A stretch of 64,000 nucleotides of DNA from Candidatus Thermofonsia Clade 1 bacterium (lineage in GTDB: Bacteria > Chloroflexota > Anaerolineae > Aggregatilineales > UBA2796). The notes under the pieces were generated by a model, which did not search any database, was not told the DNA's origin, and was given only the letters and a program-made list of their open reading frames with translations. Location: NCBI GenBank assembly GCA_002794705.1, contig PGTK01000007.1, positions 16,250 to 80,249 of the forward strand, read 5' to 3'. Below, one piece after another: positions 8,467 through 17,026 of the stretch. The translations under genes and the position numbers were made by a program. How positions within the stretch are numbered: position 1 is the first letter of the stretch; each line of letters begins with the position of its first letter.

Positions 8467-10113
8467 ATGAAACTGATCCGCATTCTGATCCTCGATCCCG
8501 AAATTCGCTTTGCCGTGCCGATCAAACAGGCACTTGAGGGCATCGGGCGCTACCGCGTGAATGTGTTTGCCAGCAGCCAAGCCGCGCTGGAGCTCTTGGC
8601 GCGTGAGGCACATGATTTCGCTGTGGTGGATGTCTCTGCTGAGCGGGCGGGCGTGCTGCACCTGATTGAGACCATGCAGCGCCTGCAGCCGCAACTGACT
8701 ATTATCCTCAGCCGCCGCGCCGATCAGCCGCCCGTCTTTGCGCCTGAGACGGAGGCACTGCCCAGCCTGCTCAAGCCCTATTTCGCCCGCCAATTGGACG
8801 CGCTGATCCGCGAGCGCCTTGCTGCAGGCGCCCAAACCCTGCCCGCGCAGCATACTCAGCTATCCGTTCAGCCTGATCAGACCTTTATGCGCGCTGTGGA
8901 GAGCCTTGCCGAAGGTAGCACCACGCTCCTGCTCTCAGAGCCGCCCGCAAGCCTGCCTGAGCCGCCCTTGCCGCCCGATGCCACGCTCAAAACCCTCATC
9001 AGTGGGACTCAGTCCGTTGCCCCGCCCTCTCAGCGCCCATCTGAGACCCCAGAGCCGCAAACGCTCATCGCTGCTCAAGTTGCCCTTGAGACCGCCGCCG
9101 ATGATTCCGTGCCGCTAGAGGCTATGGCGGAACATCTGGTTGATGAGGCAGAGAAAGTGCCGCCGGAGGCGCGTCCTGCTTGGATCGCGCCCGCTGAGTC
9201 GCCCAATCTTGAGCAGACGATCAGCCATACCCTCCATGAGACAGCACAGCTGATCGCGCAGCCCGCTCAGGCGCACGCCGCCGATCCGATCGCTGCGCTC
9301 GCCTTGCGCTTCATGCAGCTGACTATTGACTCAGCCGCAAAAGCTGCTTTCCTGACGCGGCAAGGTGAGCTGATCGCTCTTGCCAGCTCTGGCGAACTGG
9401 ATGAGCCGACGCGCCAACTGGCTCTGCGCGAGATCGTGCGCATGTGGCAGGGCAATGTCAATGCGCCGAGCGTCTTTCGCCCTTTGCAGGTGAACCTTGA
9501 GACGCTCTACTTGCTCTATTCCACGCGCACTGTAGAGGATTTGACGCTCTCGCTGCTCTTTCACGGCGATGCGCCCATGCGCACCATTCGGCAAGTGGCA
9601 CGCCAATTGCATGAGGCAATGGCGCGTGTCCCTGAGACCGCTACGCCCGACTCAGCGCCCGAAGAGCCGCCTGAAGCCGCCAAGACCCTGCCCTCGCGCC
9701 CTACAGACTTGCGTCCGCCACAAGGTTTGCGCGAGGCGACCGCTGCGAAGCCTGAGCCACCTCCTCCGCCGCTGGTCTTCACACTGGCTTTGCTACCTGC
9801 TGCGCCGCCGCTTGCCGATGACCTTGCCGCGCTGCTGCCGCGCTATTTTGAGTCGGCAGCGGCTGCAGCCGGCTGGAGCGTAGAGGGCGTTGAGGTGCAG
9901 CCGACGCACGTAAGCCTGCAGGTCAGCGTCCCGCCTGAGGTTGCGCCCTCCGCTGCTGCCGAGCGCTTGATCCGTGAGACTGCGACGCACACGGGTCAGA
10001 CGGCGCTCTGGCTTGACGCTTGTTACATCATCACGCCTGCGCGCAGCCTGACTCAGCGCGAATTGGCGGAGTTCGCTGAATATGCGCGCCTTGTACATGG
10101 TCAGGGTCAATAG
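8467..10113 (+). CDS. Receiver-like protein with degenerate IS200 TnpA-like C-terminus
   Basis: 548 aa. Residues 1-118 look like a response-regulator receiver: LILDPE at the start, AVVDVSAE at the phosphoacceptor position, and a late LLKPYF segment in place of the switch Lys. A Pro-rich linker covers about 120-270. Residues 275-400 resemble a Roadblock/LC7-like fold (AAFLTRQGELIALASSGEL, then LYLLYSTRTVEDLTLSLLF). Residues about 435-535 follow the pattern of Y1/IS200-type transposases: a helix ending in AGWSVEGVEVQPTHVSLQV, then LWLDACYIIT. The catalytic HUH pair is lost (HVS instead of HVH), so it should not cut DNA. Likely a signalling or DNA-binding adaptor. Domain calls are by eye. Single gene on its strand, facing the tRNA. 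Confidence 0.7.
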   Translation: MKLIRILILDPEIRFAVPIKQALEGIGRYRVNVFASSQAALELLAREAHDFAVVDVSAERAGVLHLIETMQRLQPQLTIILSRRADQPPVFAPETEALPSLLKPYFARQLDALIRERLAAGAQTLPAQHTQLSVQPDQTFMRAVESLAEGSTTLLLSEPPASLPEPPLPPDATLKTLISGTQSVAPPSQRPSETPEPQTLIAAQVALETAADDSVPLEAMAEHLVDEAEKVPPEARPAWIAPAESPNLEQTISHTLHETAQLIAQPAQAHAADPIAALALRFMQLTIDSAAKAAFLTRQGELIALASSGELDEPTRQLALREIVRMWQGNVNAPSVFRPLQVNLETLYLLYSTRTVEDLTLSLLFHGDAPMRTIRQVARQLHEAMARVPETATPDSAPEEPPEAAKTLPSRPTDLRPPQGLREATAAKPEPPPPPLVFTLALLPAAPPLADDLAALLPRYFESAAAAAGWSVEGVEVQPTHVSLQVSVPPEVAPSAAAERLIRETATHTGQTALWLDACYIITPARSLTQRELAEFAEYARLVHGQGQ

Positions 10114-10119
10114 GCAAAC

Positions 10120-10145
10120 GAAAAGCGCGCTCTTACAGCGCGCTC
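10120..10145 (-). terminator. Intrinsic terminator of tRNA-Gln
   Basis: Two copies of the self-complementary octamer AGCGCGCT (10124-10131 and 10137-10144) separated by CTTAC form an 8-bp hairpin. Read on the minus strand it is followed by TTTTCGTTT, so it fits termination just after the tRNA. It also lies after the stop of the convergent gene at 10113. Confidence 0.8.
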
Positions 10146-10148
10146 CTG

Positions 10149-10220
10149 CTGGGGGACCTGGACTCGAACCAAGACCAACGGGGCCAGAACCCGTTGTTCT
10201 GCCAATTAAACTATCCCCCA
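10149..10220 (-). tRNA. tRNA-Gln(CUG)
   Basis: A 72-nt cloverleaf on the minus strand. The acceptor arms TGGGGGA and TCCCCCA pair fully, with U1-A72 and discriminator G73 as in tRNA-Gln. The D-arm is GTTT...GAAC. The anticodon stem ACGGG/CCCGT encloses the loop TTCTGGC, giving anticodon CTG (glutamine CAG codons). The T-arm is CTTGG TTCGAGT CCAGG. CCA is not encoded. A promoter lies immediately upstream and a hairpin terminator immediately downstream, so it is a single-gene unit. Confidence 0.96.
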
Positions 10221-10231
10221 AATCGCCTCGT

Positions 10232-10260
10232 AGCATAGCATACTTTGCCCAAGTGCGCAA
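10232..10260 (-). promoter_or_regulatory. Promoter of tRNA-Gln
   Basis: On the minus strand TTGCGC (10260-10255), a 17-nt spacer and TATGCT (10237-10232), ending 11 nt before the tRNA 5' end. A second TATGCT overlaps at 10242-10237. Sigma-70-like spacing. Confidence 0.75.
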
Positions 10261-10308
10261 GTGCTGATTTTGCCCTATGCTGGACGTACAGACTGGAGAG
10301 CTGAGCCG

Positions 10309-11283
10309 TTGACGGACTTCACAATTGACTATTATGACCATGAGCGCGATGCCGCGGGCGTGATCGCGGCGTGGGAGAGCGCTTTTGACGGGTACTTCCG
10401 TGTGGATGAGCGCGCTCTGCGCGCCGTGGCGCTAACTACCGGTCCGTATCGCCCCGGCGATCATTTTGTGGCGCGCTACGCCGATCGGATCATCGGTTTT
10501 GCGTTCACCCAGCTGGTCAAGCCGATCAATGCGCCGCTGCATGCTTGCCTGTGCGCTTTGGGCGTGGTGCGTCCCTTTTGGCGGCGCGGAGTCGGACAGG
10601 CGTTGCTCAGCACAGCGTGCGAGTCGGCTTCACACGCGGGCGCGGCGCATATCACGCTCGGCGGACACTTGCCGCGCTTTTTTCCGGGCGTGCCCCGCAT
10701 TCTGCCCGCCGCTGCAGACTTTTTCGCTGTGCAGGGCTTCCACATCAACGCCTCTGACGCCGCAGTCTACGATTTGATCCAAGACCTGAGCGCTTACCAC
10801 ACGCCGCCGCACATTGCCGAGCGCATTCAGACCTGTGGCGCTGTGCTCAGCACGGCGACTCCCGCTGATCGTGAGGATATCCTCGCCTTCCACGCCCGCG
10901 AATTCCCTAACTGGCAGCTTGAGTATGCGCACGTCATGAATGTTGGCGATATTGAAGATATCCTGATCGCCCGCGATCAAGCTGACGGTGCGCTAATCGG
11001 CAGCTTGATCCTTTTCACGCCGCACTCAGAGCAGATGCGCGGCGATGTGCTGTGGTGGGCAGAGCTAGGCAAGCCGCTCGGCGCTCTTTCGGCGGTCGGT
11101 GTGAGCGCGGCGGCACGCGGACGCGGCATCGGTATAGCGCTAGTCGGGCGCGGCACAGAATTACTTAAAGAGCGCGGCATTCGTGTAGCGCACATCGGCT
11201 GGACGAGCGTGCCGCGCTTTTATGAGGCGGCGGGCTATCAAATTTGGGGCGTCTTTGACGGCGGTTGGCGCAGTTTACGATGA
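10309..11283 (+). CDS. Tandem GNAT acetyltransferase
   Basis: 324 aa from a TTG start at 10309, chosen because GGAGAG lies 8 nt upstream; the frame is open from a GTG at 10261 but that codon lies in the tRNA promoter region with no ribosome site. Two GNAT domains: residues 1-160 with the acetyl-CoA loop RRGVGQALL, and about 170-324 with ARGRGIGIALVG and a closing FYEAAGYQIWG. Each ends with the usual beta-bulge and aromatic motif. Substrate is unknown; tandem GNATs acetylate small amines or aminoglycosides, among others. Its TGA overlaps the ATG of the next gene (ATGA), so the two are coupled. Confidence 0.87.
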   Translation: MTDFTIDYYDHERDAAGVIAAWESAFDGYFRVDERALRAVALTTGPYRPGDHFVARYADRIIGFAFTQLVKPINAPLHACLCALGVVRPFWRRGVGQALLSTACESASHAGAAHITLGGHLPRFFPGVPRILPAAADFFAVQGFHINASDAAVYDLIQDLSAYHTPPHIAERIQTCGAVLSTATPADREDILAFHAREFPNWQLEYAHVMNVGDIEDILIARDQADGALIGSLILFTPHSEQMRGDVLWWAELGKPLGALSAVGVSAAARGRGIGIALVGRGTELLKERGIRVAHIGWTSVPRFYEAAGYQIWGVFDGGWRSLR

Positions 11284-12428
11284 GTCTAGGGCTAAGTCCG
11301 GAGACAATTGAGCTACTGTGGCAAAAAGTTTTGGCGGCAGCGCTGCTCGGCACAGATCGGCAGCCGTTCGCCTTGCCGCAGGCTGAGGGCGCCCTTGGCG
11401 ATCTATTCAGCCGCCTTGATTTATCCGATCCTGAGGGCGCGCTGCTGAGCGCAGCGGCTATGCTCAGCTACATGCGCCGCGTTGGCAAGTTGCCTGTTAC
11501 GCCGATCGGACGTGCGCTACCGCCGCCCTGCCCGCCCGATCCGCAGGCTGCCGCCTCGCGCCAAGCCGCCATGCTGCTCAGAGAGTTTGATGTACGCCGC
11601 CCTCGCCTGCTAAAGGAGTGGTTGCGCCTCGCCTTTGAGCGCGGCGTGCGCGCTCCTGAGGAATGCTTGCCAGAGCTACTGACGCTGAGCGAGTCGGTTG
11701 AGCCTGTGATGGGCGCACTGGTCGCAGGCGTGCGCGGGCGTTGGCTTGCTGCACAGATAGGCGGCAAGTGGACTTACGCCGCCTTTCAACTGGAGGATGA
11801 CTCCGCTTGGCAGACAGGTGCGCCGATCACGCGCCAGACCTATCTCGGCGCCCTGCGCCTGATCGATCCTGAGCGCGCCCGTCGGCTTCTGGAAGAAACT
11901 TGGGAGCGCGAGTCGCCTGAGTGCGGTGCCGCCTTGCTGGAGATGCTGGTCTACAATCTCTCTGAGACCGATCTGCCCTTCCTGAGCCGCGTTGCGCAGA
12001 CTGATCGTACACTTAGCATCCGTGAGATTGCTACAGATTTCATCCATCGGCTGACTCAGCCTGCACCCTCGCCTGAGAAACGTGAGGCAAGCGTAATGCC
12101 TCTATTTTCGCTGTCACGTCTGTGGGCGCCTGGCGAGATCGCTTTGCTCATCAGCTGTGAGCATGACTGGTCAGCTGGGTTCAGTCAGCGCTTTGCTGAG
12201 TACTTGCCGCTCTTGCTGGCGGGGCAAATCATGCCGAATGCATCGCTCTGGCGCGACTCCAGCTTTCCCACACACTTTGAGCCGCTTTTGGCGCGTCTAC
12301 ATCCGCGTGCGATAGCAGCTGCCGTAGAGAGTCTCAGCTTGGTCAAGCCCAAAGGTGTGGTTCTGCGGCACATCGCAGAATGGCAGGCAATTTTGCAGTT
12401 TCGTGCGGCGCTACATGCCGCTTTTTAG
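11280..12428 (+). CDS. DUF5691-like protein
   Basis: 382 aa, starting at the ATG that overlaps the previous stop. The N-terminal segment LWQKVLAAALLGTDRQPF resembles the start of DUF5691 proteins, which often lie beside SWIM zinc-finger and MoxR-type ATPase genes; neither is present here. The rest is helical and repeat-like, with no catalytic motif that I can see (for example LREFDVRRPRLLKEWLRLAFERG). It is somewhat short for what I recall of the family. Translationally coupled to the GNAT gene upstream, and it overlaps the convergent DUF6062-like gene by 4 nt. Function unknown. Confidence 0.6.
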   Translation: MSLGLSPETIELLWQKVLAAALLGTDRQPFALPQAEGALGDLFSRLDLSDPEGALLSAAAMLSYMRRVGKLPVTPIGRALPPPCPPDPQAAASRQAAMLLREFDVRRPRLLKEWLRLAFERGVRAPEECLPELLTLSESVEPVMGALVAGVRGRWLAAQIGGKWTYAAFQLEDDSAWQTGAPITRQTYLGALRLIDPERARRLLEETWERESPECGAALLEMLVYNLSETDLPFLSRVAQTDRTLSIREIATDFIHRLTQPAPSPEKREASVMPLFSLSRLWAPGEIALLISCEHDWSAGFSQRFAEYLPLLLAGQIMPNASLWRDSSFPTHFEPLLARLHPRAIAAAVESLSLVKPKGVVLRHIAEWQAILQFRAALHAAF

Positions 12429-13090
12429 CTACGCGCCACACCGAAGACGCCACGTTCGCCTGTCAGCAGAGCAATGCAGCGCCGCCAACTTGCTGCCGCC
12501 GCTTCACTGAGTGGTTCAGCGCTGTGTTCAGCCTGAAAACTGCGCTGAAACGCCTCTAAATCGGCTTGCAAGCGCGCCCAGACCGTCTTTTGGTGGTTGA
12601 GCAGACGCGCTGCGTTTTCAGCCGTCAGCGACGGCAAAAGCAAGCGGACGTGCGGCAGGCACAGCCCATCCGAGGCGCGCCACGCCGCCTCAAAAGTCGG
12701 GTCGCTCAGGTGCTTTGCGAAGGTCTCAAAGCACAGGCGCTCGATCTCGCGCATGGTCTGGCAGGCGGGGCAAGCGCTTTGAGGCGCAAGGCGCTCTGCC
12801 GTACGGCGCGCCGAGTCATTTGTCTCCGCGATTTCGCGCACCTCCAGCAATGCCGAACGAAACAAGACAGCTACATTCAGCGCGCCGCCCATGATCTCGG
12901 TCAATTGCCAGCTGTGCGCGTTGCACAGACCGCGCCCCTCACGCATAGTGCGGTGCATTTCAGGATCAGTGCTGTACTCGTAGAGCAGGCTATCAAGGTA
13001 GCGGGCGGCATCGCGCAGAGCGAGGCGACAAACCGCACAGCCCGACTGGGCAAACAGGTCAATCAGATCGTAGTAGGTGAAGGATCGCAT
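12425..13090 (-). CDS. DUF6062-like cysteine-motif protein
   Basis: 221 aa. Contains two copies of a Cys/His pattern: CAVCRLA (residues 19-25) with GLCNAHSW, and CPACQTM with GLCLPHVR. This paired CxxC plus Cx2H arrangement, spread over a helical protein, matches DUF6062-type proteins and suggests two metal (probably zinc) or redox sites. Reaction unknown. It is transcribed from the divergent intergenic region 13091-13203 and its 3' end overlaps the convergent gene by 4 nt. No signal peptide or membrane segment is seen. Confidence 0.75.
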   Translation of the reverse strand: MRSFTYYDLIDLFAQSGCAVCRLALRDAARYLDSLLYEYSTDPEMHRTMREGRGLCNAHSWQLTEIMGGALNVAVLFRSALLEVREIAETNDSARRTAERLAPQSACPACQTMREIERLCFETFAKHLSDPTFEAAWRASDGLCLPHVRLLLPSLTAENAARLLNHQKTVWARLQADLEAFQRSFQAEHSAEPLSEAAAASWRRCIALLTGERGVFGVARS

Positions 13091-13130
13091 GGTTCGGAGT
13101 ATAGCACACGGCGATTCAAATCAAACAAAC

Positions 13131-13159
13131 TTGACGCGCCCGTATCGCCTGACTATACT
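13131..13159 (+). promoter_or_regulatory. Sigma-70-like promoter of the Trm112-like gene
   Basis: TTGACG (13131-13136), a 17-nt spacer and TATACT (13154-13159), 44 nt before the ATG at 13204. This is the closest match to consensus in the window. It probably drives both the Trm112-like gene and the lipoprotein 12 nt behind it. Confidence 0.8.
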
Positions 13160-13203
13160 CTACCTGCATAGCCTGATCTGAACCCTGTGAGGCGCCTTGC
13201 GCT

Positions 13204-13473
13204 ATGAGCGAACCTGACAACAAGCCGCAAGAGACCCTTGCGTTCAACCCTGACTTTTTGGAGCTGCTGCGCTGCCCTGTGGCTGTCCACTACACAGACC
13301 GAGGCGACGATCCGGGCAAGTTGCGCCTTGTACACGGCTGCTGGCTGGTCTGCGATGACTCAGGCTACAAATATCCAATTGTAGACGGTATTCCGCGCAT
13401 GATGATCGAGATCGGGGAACGCTATAAGGATATTCCTGAGGATCAGCTGCCTGTGCCGCCGCCTGAGGAGTGA
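13204..13473 (+). CDS. Trm112-like small protein with reduced cysteine set
   Basis: 89 aa. The segment LLRCPVAV followed by WLVCDDSGYKYPIVDGIPRMM matches Trm112/YcaR (UPF0434) proteins, which end in YPI-x-GIP. In the family the zinc ribbon normally has four cysteines (CPxC...CxxC). Here only two remain (in RCP and LVC), so a classical zinc site is unlikely. Trm112-like proteins activate methyltransferases in eukaryotes and archaea; bacterial members are mostly uncharacterised. A 30-residue insertion (YTDRGDDPGKLRLVHG) sits between the two halves. Start supported by the nearby promoter. The lipoprotein gene begins 12 nt later. Confidence 0.8.
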   Translation: MSEPDNKPQETLAFNPDFLELLRCPVAVHYTDRGDDPGKLRLVHGCWLVCDDSGYKYPIVDGIPRMMIEIGERYKDIPEDQLPVPPPEE

Positions 13474-13485
13474 TCGCTTGTCCGT

Positions 13486-14469
13486 ATGCGCCCTCTCGCC
13501 CGCGCTGTGGCGCTAATCGCCTGTTTGATCGCGCTTAGCGCCTGCAGCGCCGCCCTTGAGCCAATCGTGCCGACTCCGCGCCCAACGCGCACGCCACTGC
13601 CAACCGATACGCCCACACCTACGCCGCTCATCAGCCCCACGCCTAGCCTCACGCTCCGCCCAACCTTGCCTCAGGGCGTTAGTCCGACGCCGCTGCTCGG
13701 TTTTGTGCCGACTCGTCCCCCAGAAAGTCCCACTGCGACCGTGCAGGCTTTGCCAGTCGGCATACTGCGCGTGGAGTACTTCACAGCTGATGCGACTGCA
13801 GCCGCTGCAGGCGATGTGATCACGCTCTTCTGGGCAGTGCAAGGCGCCGATGTAGCGACCATCTACCGCATGGATGGCGAGCGCGAGCCATTTGAGCGTG
13901 GGCAGGCGTGGCGTGTGCCGCGCACTGGCTCACTGCGCGTGGCAGTCCGCCCCAACCCCGACGGTTTGGCGCGCTTCACGCTTGTGGTGAATAACGGCGT
14001 TGAAGAGATCGCCCAAGAGTTGCAAATCACGGCGAGTTGCACAGAGACGTGGTTTTTCGAACCTGTCCCAAGCGGCGCAGGTTGCCCGACGTCGCCCTCT
14101 GTGCTGAGCCTAGCCGTTTATCAGCCCTTTGAGCGCGGCGTGATGTTCTGGATCGCCGAAGGGCGCACGATCTACGCGCTTTTCAACGATGGACGCGCTC
14201 CTGCTTGGCTCGCGTTGCCCGACGAGTACCGCGACGGCGAGCCTGAGAGCGATCCGAGCCTGAACCCGCCTGAGGGTCGGCAGCAGCCTATACGCGGCTT
14301 TGGTCTGGTGTGGCGCACACGCGAGACCCTGCGTCAACGGCTTGGCTGGGCAACCGCGCCTGAAAGCGCCTTCGAAACGCAGCTACAGCAAGGCGCAAGC
14401 GCCCTGTTCTTACGCGACCGAGATGGCAAAGTCATTGGGCTATACGGCACAGGTGAGCAGTGGCGCTAA
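13486..14469 (+). CDS. Lipoprotein with Thr/Pro linker
   Basis: 327 aa. A type II signal peptide ends in the lipobox LSAC (Cys20), so the protein should be anchored at the outer face of the cytoplasmic membrane. Residues 27-90 are a Thr/Pro-rich linker of repeated TPTP-like units, as in many Chloroflexota surface proteins. The globular part starts at about residue 95 with a beta-sandwich-like region (LRVEYFTADATAAAAGDVIT, LFWAVQGADVATIYR) resembling Ig-like domains, and a second part from about 190 has two cysteines (ASCTETWFF, GAGCP) that may form a disulfide. No enzymatic motif. Cotranscribed with the Trm112-like gene; the 3' end overlaps the subtilase gene by 4 nt. Function unknown. Confidence 0.8.
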   Translation: MRPLARAVALIACLIALSACSAALEPIVPTPRPTRTPLPTDTPTPTPLISPTPSLTLRPTLPQGVSPTPLLGFVPTRPPESPTATVQALPVGILRVEYFTADATAAAAGDVITLFWAVQGADVATIYRMDGEREPFERGQAWRVPRTGSLRVAVRPNPDGLARFTLVVNNGVEEIAQELQITASCTETWFFEPVPSGAGCPTSPSVLSLAVYQPFERGVMFWIAEGRTIYALFNDGRAPAWLALPDEYRDGEPESDPSLNPPEGRQQPIRGFGLVWRTRETLRQRLGWATAPESAFETQLQQGASALFLRDRDGKVIGLYGTGEQWR

Positions 14470-15608
14470 GCGTGCGCTAACGCCGCCAAGACCGCTGTGT
14501 GTGCGTCCAAAATGCCGCCGCCTTGAACCGCCTCTGGCACATCGGGGAAGGAAACAGCCGTTGCGCGGACTATCGCACGGATCGCGCCTGCGCTCAAGCG
14601 CGGATTTGCCTCCAGCATCTGCGCCACAACCGATGTAGCGATCGCCGCCGCCACAGAGGTGCCATCTACATGCTGATGCTGTGCGTCAATCAGCTTGTAT
14701 TTGTAAATGCGCGCCTGTAACGCCGCAAAGTGTGCCTCGGTCTCTAGGGCGCACGGCAAGTTGCCCAGTTTGAGGTCAGGGCAGCCTGCTGCGAGAATCC
14801 GCTCAGCCTCTGCCTGCGTGCGGACGTGCAGCAAGGGCGCTAACCAGCGTGCCTCCCGCGCCATAGCGCTATATGGCAAGATCGGAGAGGCAATCCAGCG
14901 CGCCGCTGTTAGAACTTCAGGCTTGGGCGTCCCATCAAAGGCAACTCCGTAGTTGTGATGATAGGGACGCCATGCGCTTACATCGAGCGTGTTGCCGTCA
15001 TCCACGCCACCGACGGTCAGCGCCTCAGGCGCGCTGGCAGGCGGCAGCAGCTGAGCCGTGCCGCTGTTACCGCCTGCACAGATGGTCAGAACATTTTCCT
15101 CATACAGGGCGCGGATCGCAGCGTAAAGGGGATGATCAGGATCGTCACAGGGAAAATCGCCGCCGACCGAGATGCTGCACAAGCGGATATTATAAGCGCG
15201 ATGATTCTCGATTAGCCACAGCAGTCCGCGCAGGATGTCATGCTCTTTGATGTTGCCGTGAAAATCGCTGACCTTGATTAGCACCATCTGTGCGCCATAT
15301 GCCAAGCCGCGATACCTGCCCTGTGAAGTGCTGCCGTCGCCGCAGGCGATCACGCTGGTCATTTGCCCGTGCCAGCTCAGCCGATGATCGTGAAAGAACC
15401 TATCGCCGCTGATGACGCGCCGTGTGACCGCGTCCACATGGGCAAGGATGCGCCCGCGCAGGTCAGGATGCGGATAGAAGCCTGAATCGAGGAAGGCGAT
15501 CACAACGCCGCGTCCGCAGAAGTCAGGGTGCGCACCCAGACGCGCCTGAATCGGCAAGACGTGCGGAGTCTCGCCCATGTATGGGAAGTTGGTCTTGAAC
15601 AAAGGCAC
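14466..15608 (-). CDS. Subtilisin-like serine protease (S8)
   Basis: 380 aa. The catalytic triad is visible: Asp41 in AFLDSGF, His80 in SWHGQMTS, and Ser318 in DGTSVAAAIA; the oxyanion Asn is in AGGNSG (Asn181). No signal peptide is seen at the N-terminus, and no clear propeptide, so it may act in the cytoplasm or leave by another route. The segment between Asn181 and Ser318 is longer than in minimal subtilisins. Start is a GTG at 15608 with a weak ribosome site; an ATG at 15578 is possible. Convergent with the lipoprotein gene (4-nt overlap). Substrate unknown. Confidence 0.92.
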   Translation of the reverse strand: MPLFKTNFPYMGETPHVLPIQARLGAHPDFCGRGVVIAFLDSGFYPHPDLRGRILAHVDAVTRRVISGDRFFHDHRLSWHGQMTSVIACGDGSTSQGRYRGLAYGAQMVLIKVSDFHGNIKEHDILRGLLWLIENHRAYNIRLCSISVGGDFPCDDPDHPLYAAIRALYEENVLTICAGGNSGTAQLLPPASAPEALTVGGVDDGNTLDVSAWRPYHHNYGVAFDGTPKPEVLTAARWIASPILPYSAMAREARWLAPLLHVRTQAEAERILAAGCPDLKLGNLPCALETEAHFAALQARIYKYKLIDAQHQHVDGTSVAAAIATSVVAQMLEANPRLSAGAIRAIVRATAVSFPDVPEAVQGGGILDAHTAVLAALAHA

Positions 15609-15622
15609 TCAGCTTTCAGAGC

Positions 15623-15646
15623 GTGGCGCAGACTGTCCTGCGCCAC
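15623..15646 (-). terminator. Hairpin after nucleotide-sugar dehydrogenase
   Basis: A perfect 9-bp stem, GTGGCGCAG with CTGCGCCAC, and a 6-nt loop in the 44-nt gap between two minus-strand genes. No T-run follows, so it may be a weak terminator or an RNA-stabilising structure. Confidence 0.45.
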
Positions 15647-15652
15647 ATGGGA

Positions 15653-16978
15653 TTACAAGCGCACAATGCGCGCACGGCTTGTGTAGCCGTTCGCCAGGAC
15701 AGGCGCAGTGGCGTTGCGCGTATCCACAATCAGGCGGCTATTCTCGACGATCCAAGCGTAGTCAAAGCAGGAGTGGTTAGTGACAATCACAACACAATCA
15801 GCGCTGTGCAGCCACTCTGCGCTCAGCGCGACGCTCTCCATGGTCTTTTCATGCTCAAGGCGCAGACTCGGCACGTACGGATCGTGGTAACTGACCTGCG
15901 CGCCGCGCTCGCTGAGCAGCTGGATGATATCGAGAGCGGGCGATTCGCGCACGTCATCTACATCGCGCTTGTAAGCGACGCCCAACACGGCAATGTGCGC
16001 GCCGCGCACTGCTTTCGCCTCGTCGTTGAGCGCGTCCGCAATTTTGGTCACGACGTAGCGCGGCATCGAGGTGTTCACTTCGCTTGCCAGCTCAATGAAG
16101 CGCGCTGTGTAGTTGAGCGTCTTGAGTTTCCAGCTCAAGTAGAGCGGATCAATCGGGATGCAGTGACCGCCAATGCCTGGTCCAGGGTAGAACGACATGA
16201 AACCGAAGGGCTTGGTCGCTGCGGCGCGGATGACCTCCCAAACGTCAACATCCAGTTTATCGCACATCAGCGCCATCTCATTGACCAGACCGATGTTCAC
16301 AGCGCGGAAAGTATTCTCCAGCAATTTGACCATCTCAGCCGCTCGCGCTGAGCTGACTGGCACCACCTGATCGGCGACTGTGGCATAATACGCACAAGCG
16401 ACCTCACGGCACGCCTCTGTGGAGCCGCCCACCACCTTCGGCGTATTCTTGACGCCGTATTCCTTATTGCCCGGATCAATGCGCTCAGGCGAAAAAGCGA
16501 CGAAGACATCCTCGCCGGGCTGCAAGCCCGCTTGGCGCATACGCGGCACCAGAATTTCCTCCGTTGTGCCGGGATAAGTGGTGCTCTCCAGCACGATCAG
16601 CATTCCAGCATGGCTGATGCCTGCCACGGACTCCGTAGCGCTGATCACGTAGGACATATCAGGGTCTTTGGTCTTGCGCAGCGGAGTCGGCACACAAATG
16701 CTGACAGCATCAGCTTGGCGCAACGACTCATAGTCAGTTGAGGCAGTGAAATTGCCATTCGCCACGATCTCGGCGATTTGGTCGCTTGGCACGTCGCCGA
16801 TGTAGCTCTGTCCGCTGTTGAGCTGGTCAACTTTGCGCGGATCGAGGTCGAGTCCGATAACTTTGAAGCCCGCTTGGGCAAAGGCGACGGCTAAAGGCAA
16901 GCCGACATAGCCCAGTCCGATGATTCCAATCACAGCAGAGCGGCTGTGAATGCGTTCAAGTAGCTGTTGCTTATACAT
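15653..16978 (-). CDS. UDP-N-acetylhexosamine 6-dehydrogenase (WbpA/WecC type)
   Basis: 441 aa. The N-terminal Rossmann motif GLGYVGLPLA (residues 21-30), the central FSPERIDPG (162-170) and the catalytic Cys273 in GPGIGGHCIP place it in the UDP-glucose/GDP-mannose dehydrogenase family. The segment VPTPLRKTKDPDMSYV is typical of enzymes oxidising UDP-GlcNAc or UDP-ManNAc to the uronic acid for surface polysaccharide. This four-electron oxidation uses two NAD+. No glycosyltransferase or epimerase gene is next to it, so its pathway is not defined here. Followed by a hairpin and the subtilase gene. Confidence 0.93.
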   Translation of the reverse strand: MYKQQLLERIHSRSAVIGIIGLGYVGLPLAVAFAQAGFKVIGLDLDPRKVDQLNSGQSYIGDVPSDQIAEIVANGNFTASTDYESLRQADAVSICVPTPLRKTKDPDMSYVISATESVAGISHAGMLIVLESTTYPGTTEEILVPRMRQAGLQPGEDVFVAFSPERIDPGNKEYGVKNTPKVVGGSTEACREVACAYYATVADQVVPVSSARAAEMVKLLENTFRAVNIGLVNEMALMCDKLDVDVWEVIRAAATKPFGFMSFYPGPGIGGHCIPIDPLYLSWKLKTLNYTARFIELASEVNTSMPRYVVTKIADALNDEAKAVRGAHIAVLGVAYKRDVDDVRESPALDIIQLLSERGAQVSYHDPYVPSLRLEHEKTMESVALSAEWLHSADCVVIVTNHSCFDYAWIVENSRLIVDTRNATAPVLANGYTSRARIVRL

Positions 16979-17026
16979 GACAGTAGTTCTCTTCTAATTG
17001 CTGAGCAGCCTGATTATAGCACAGGA

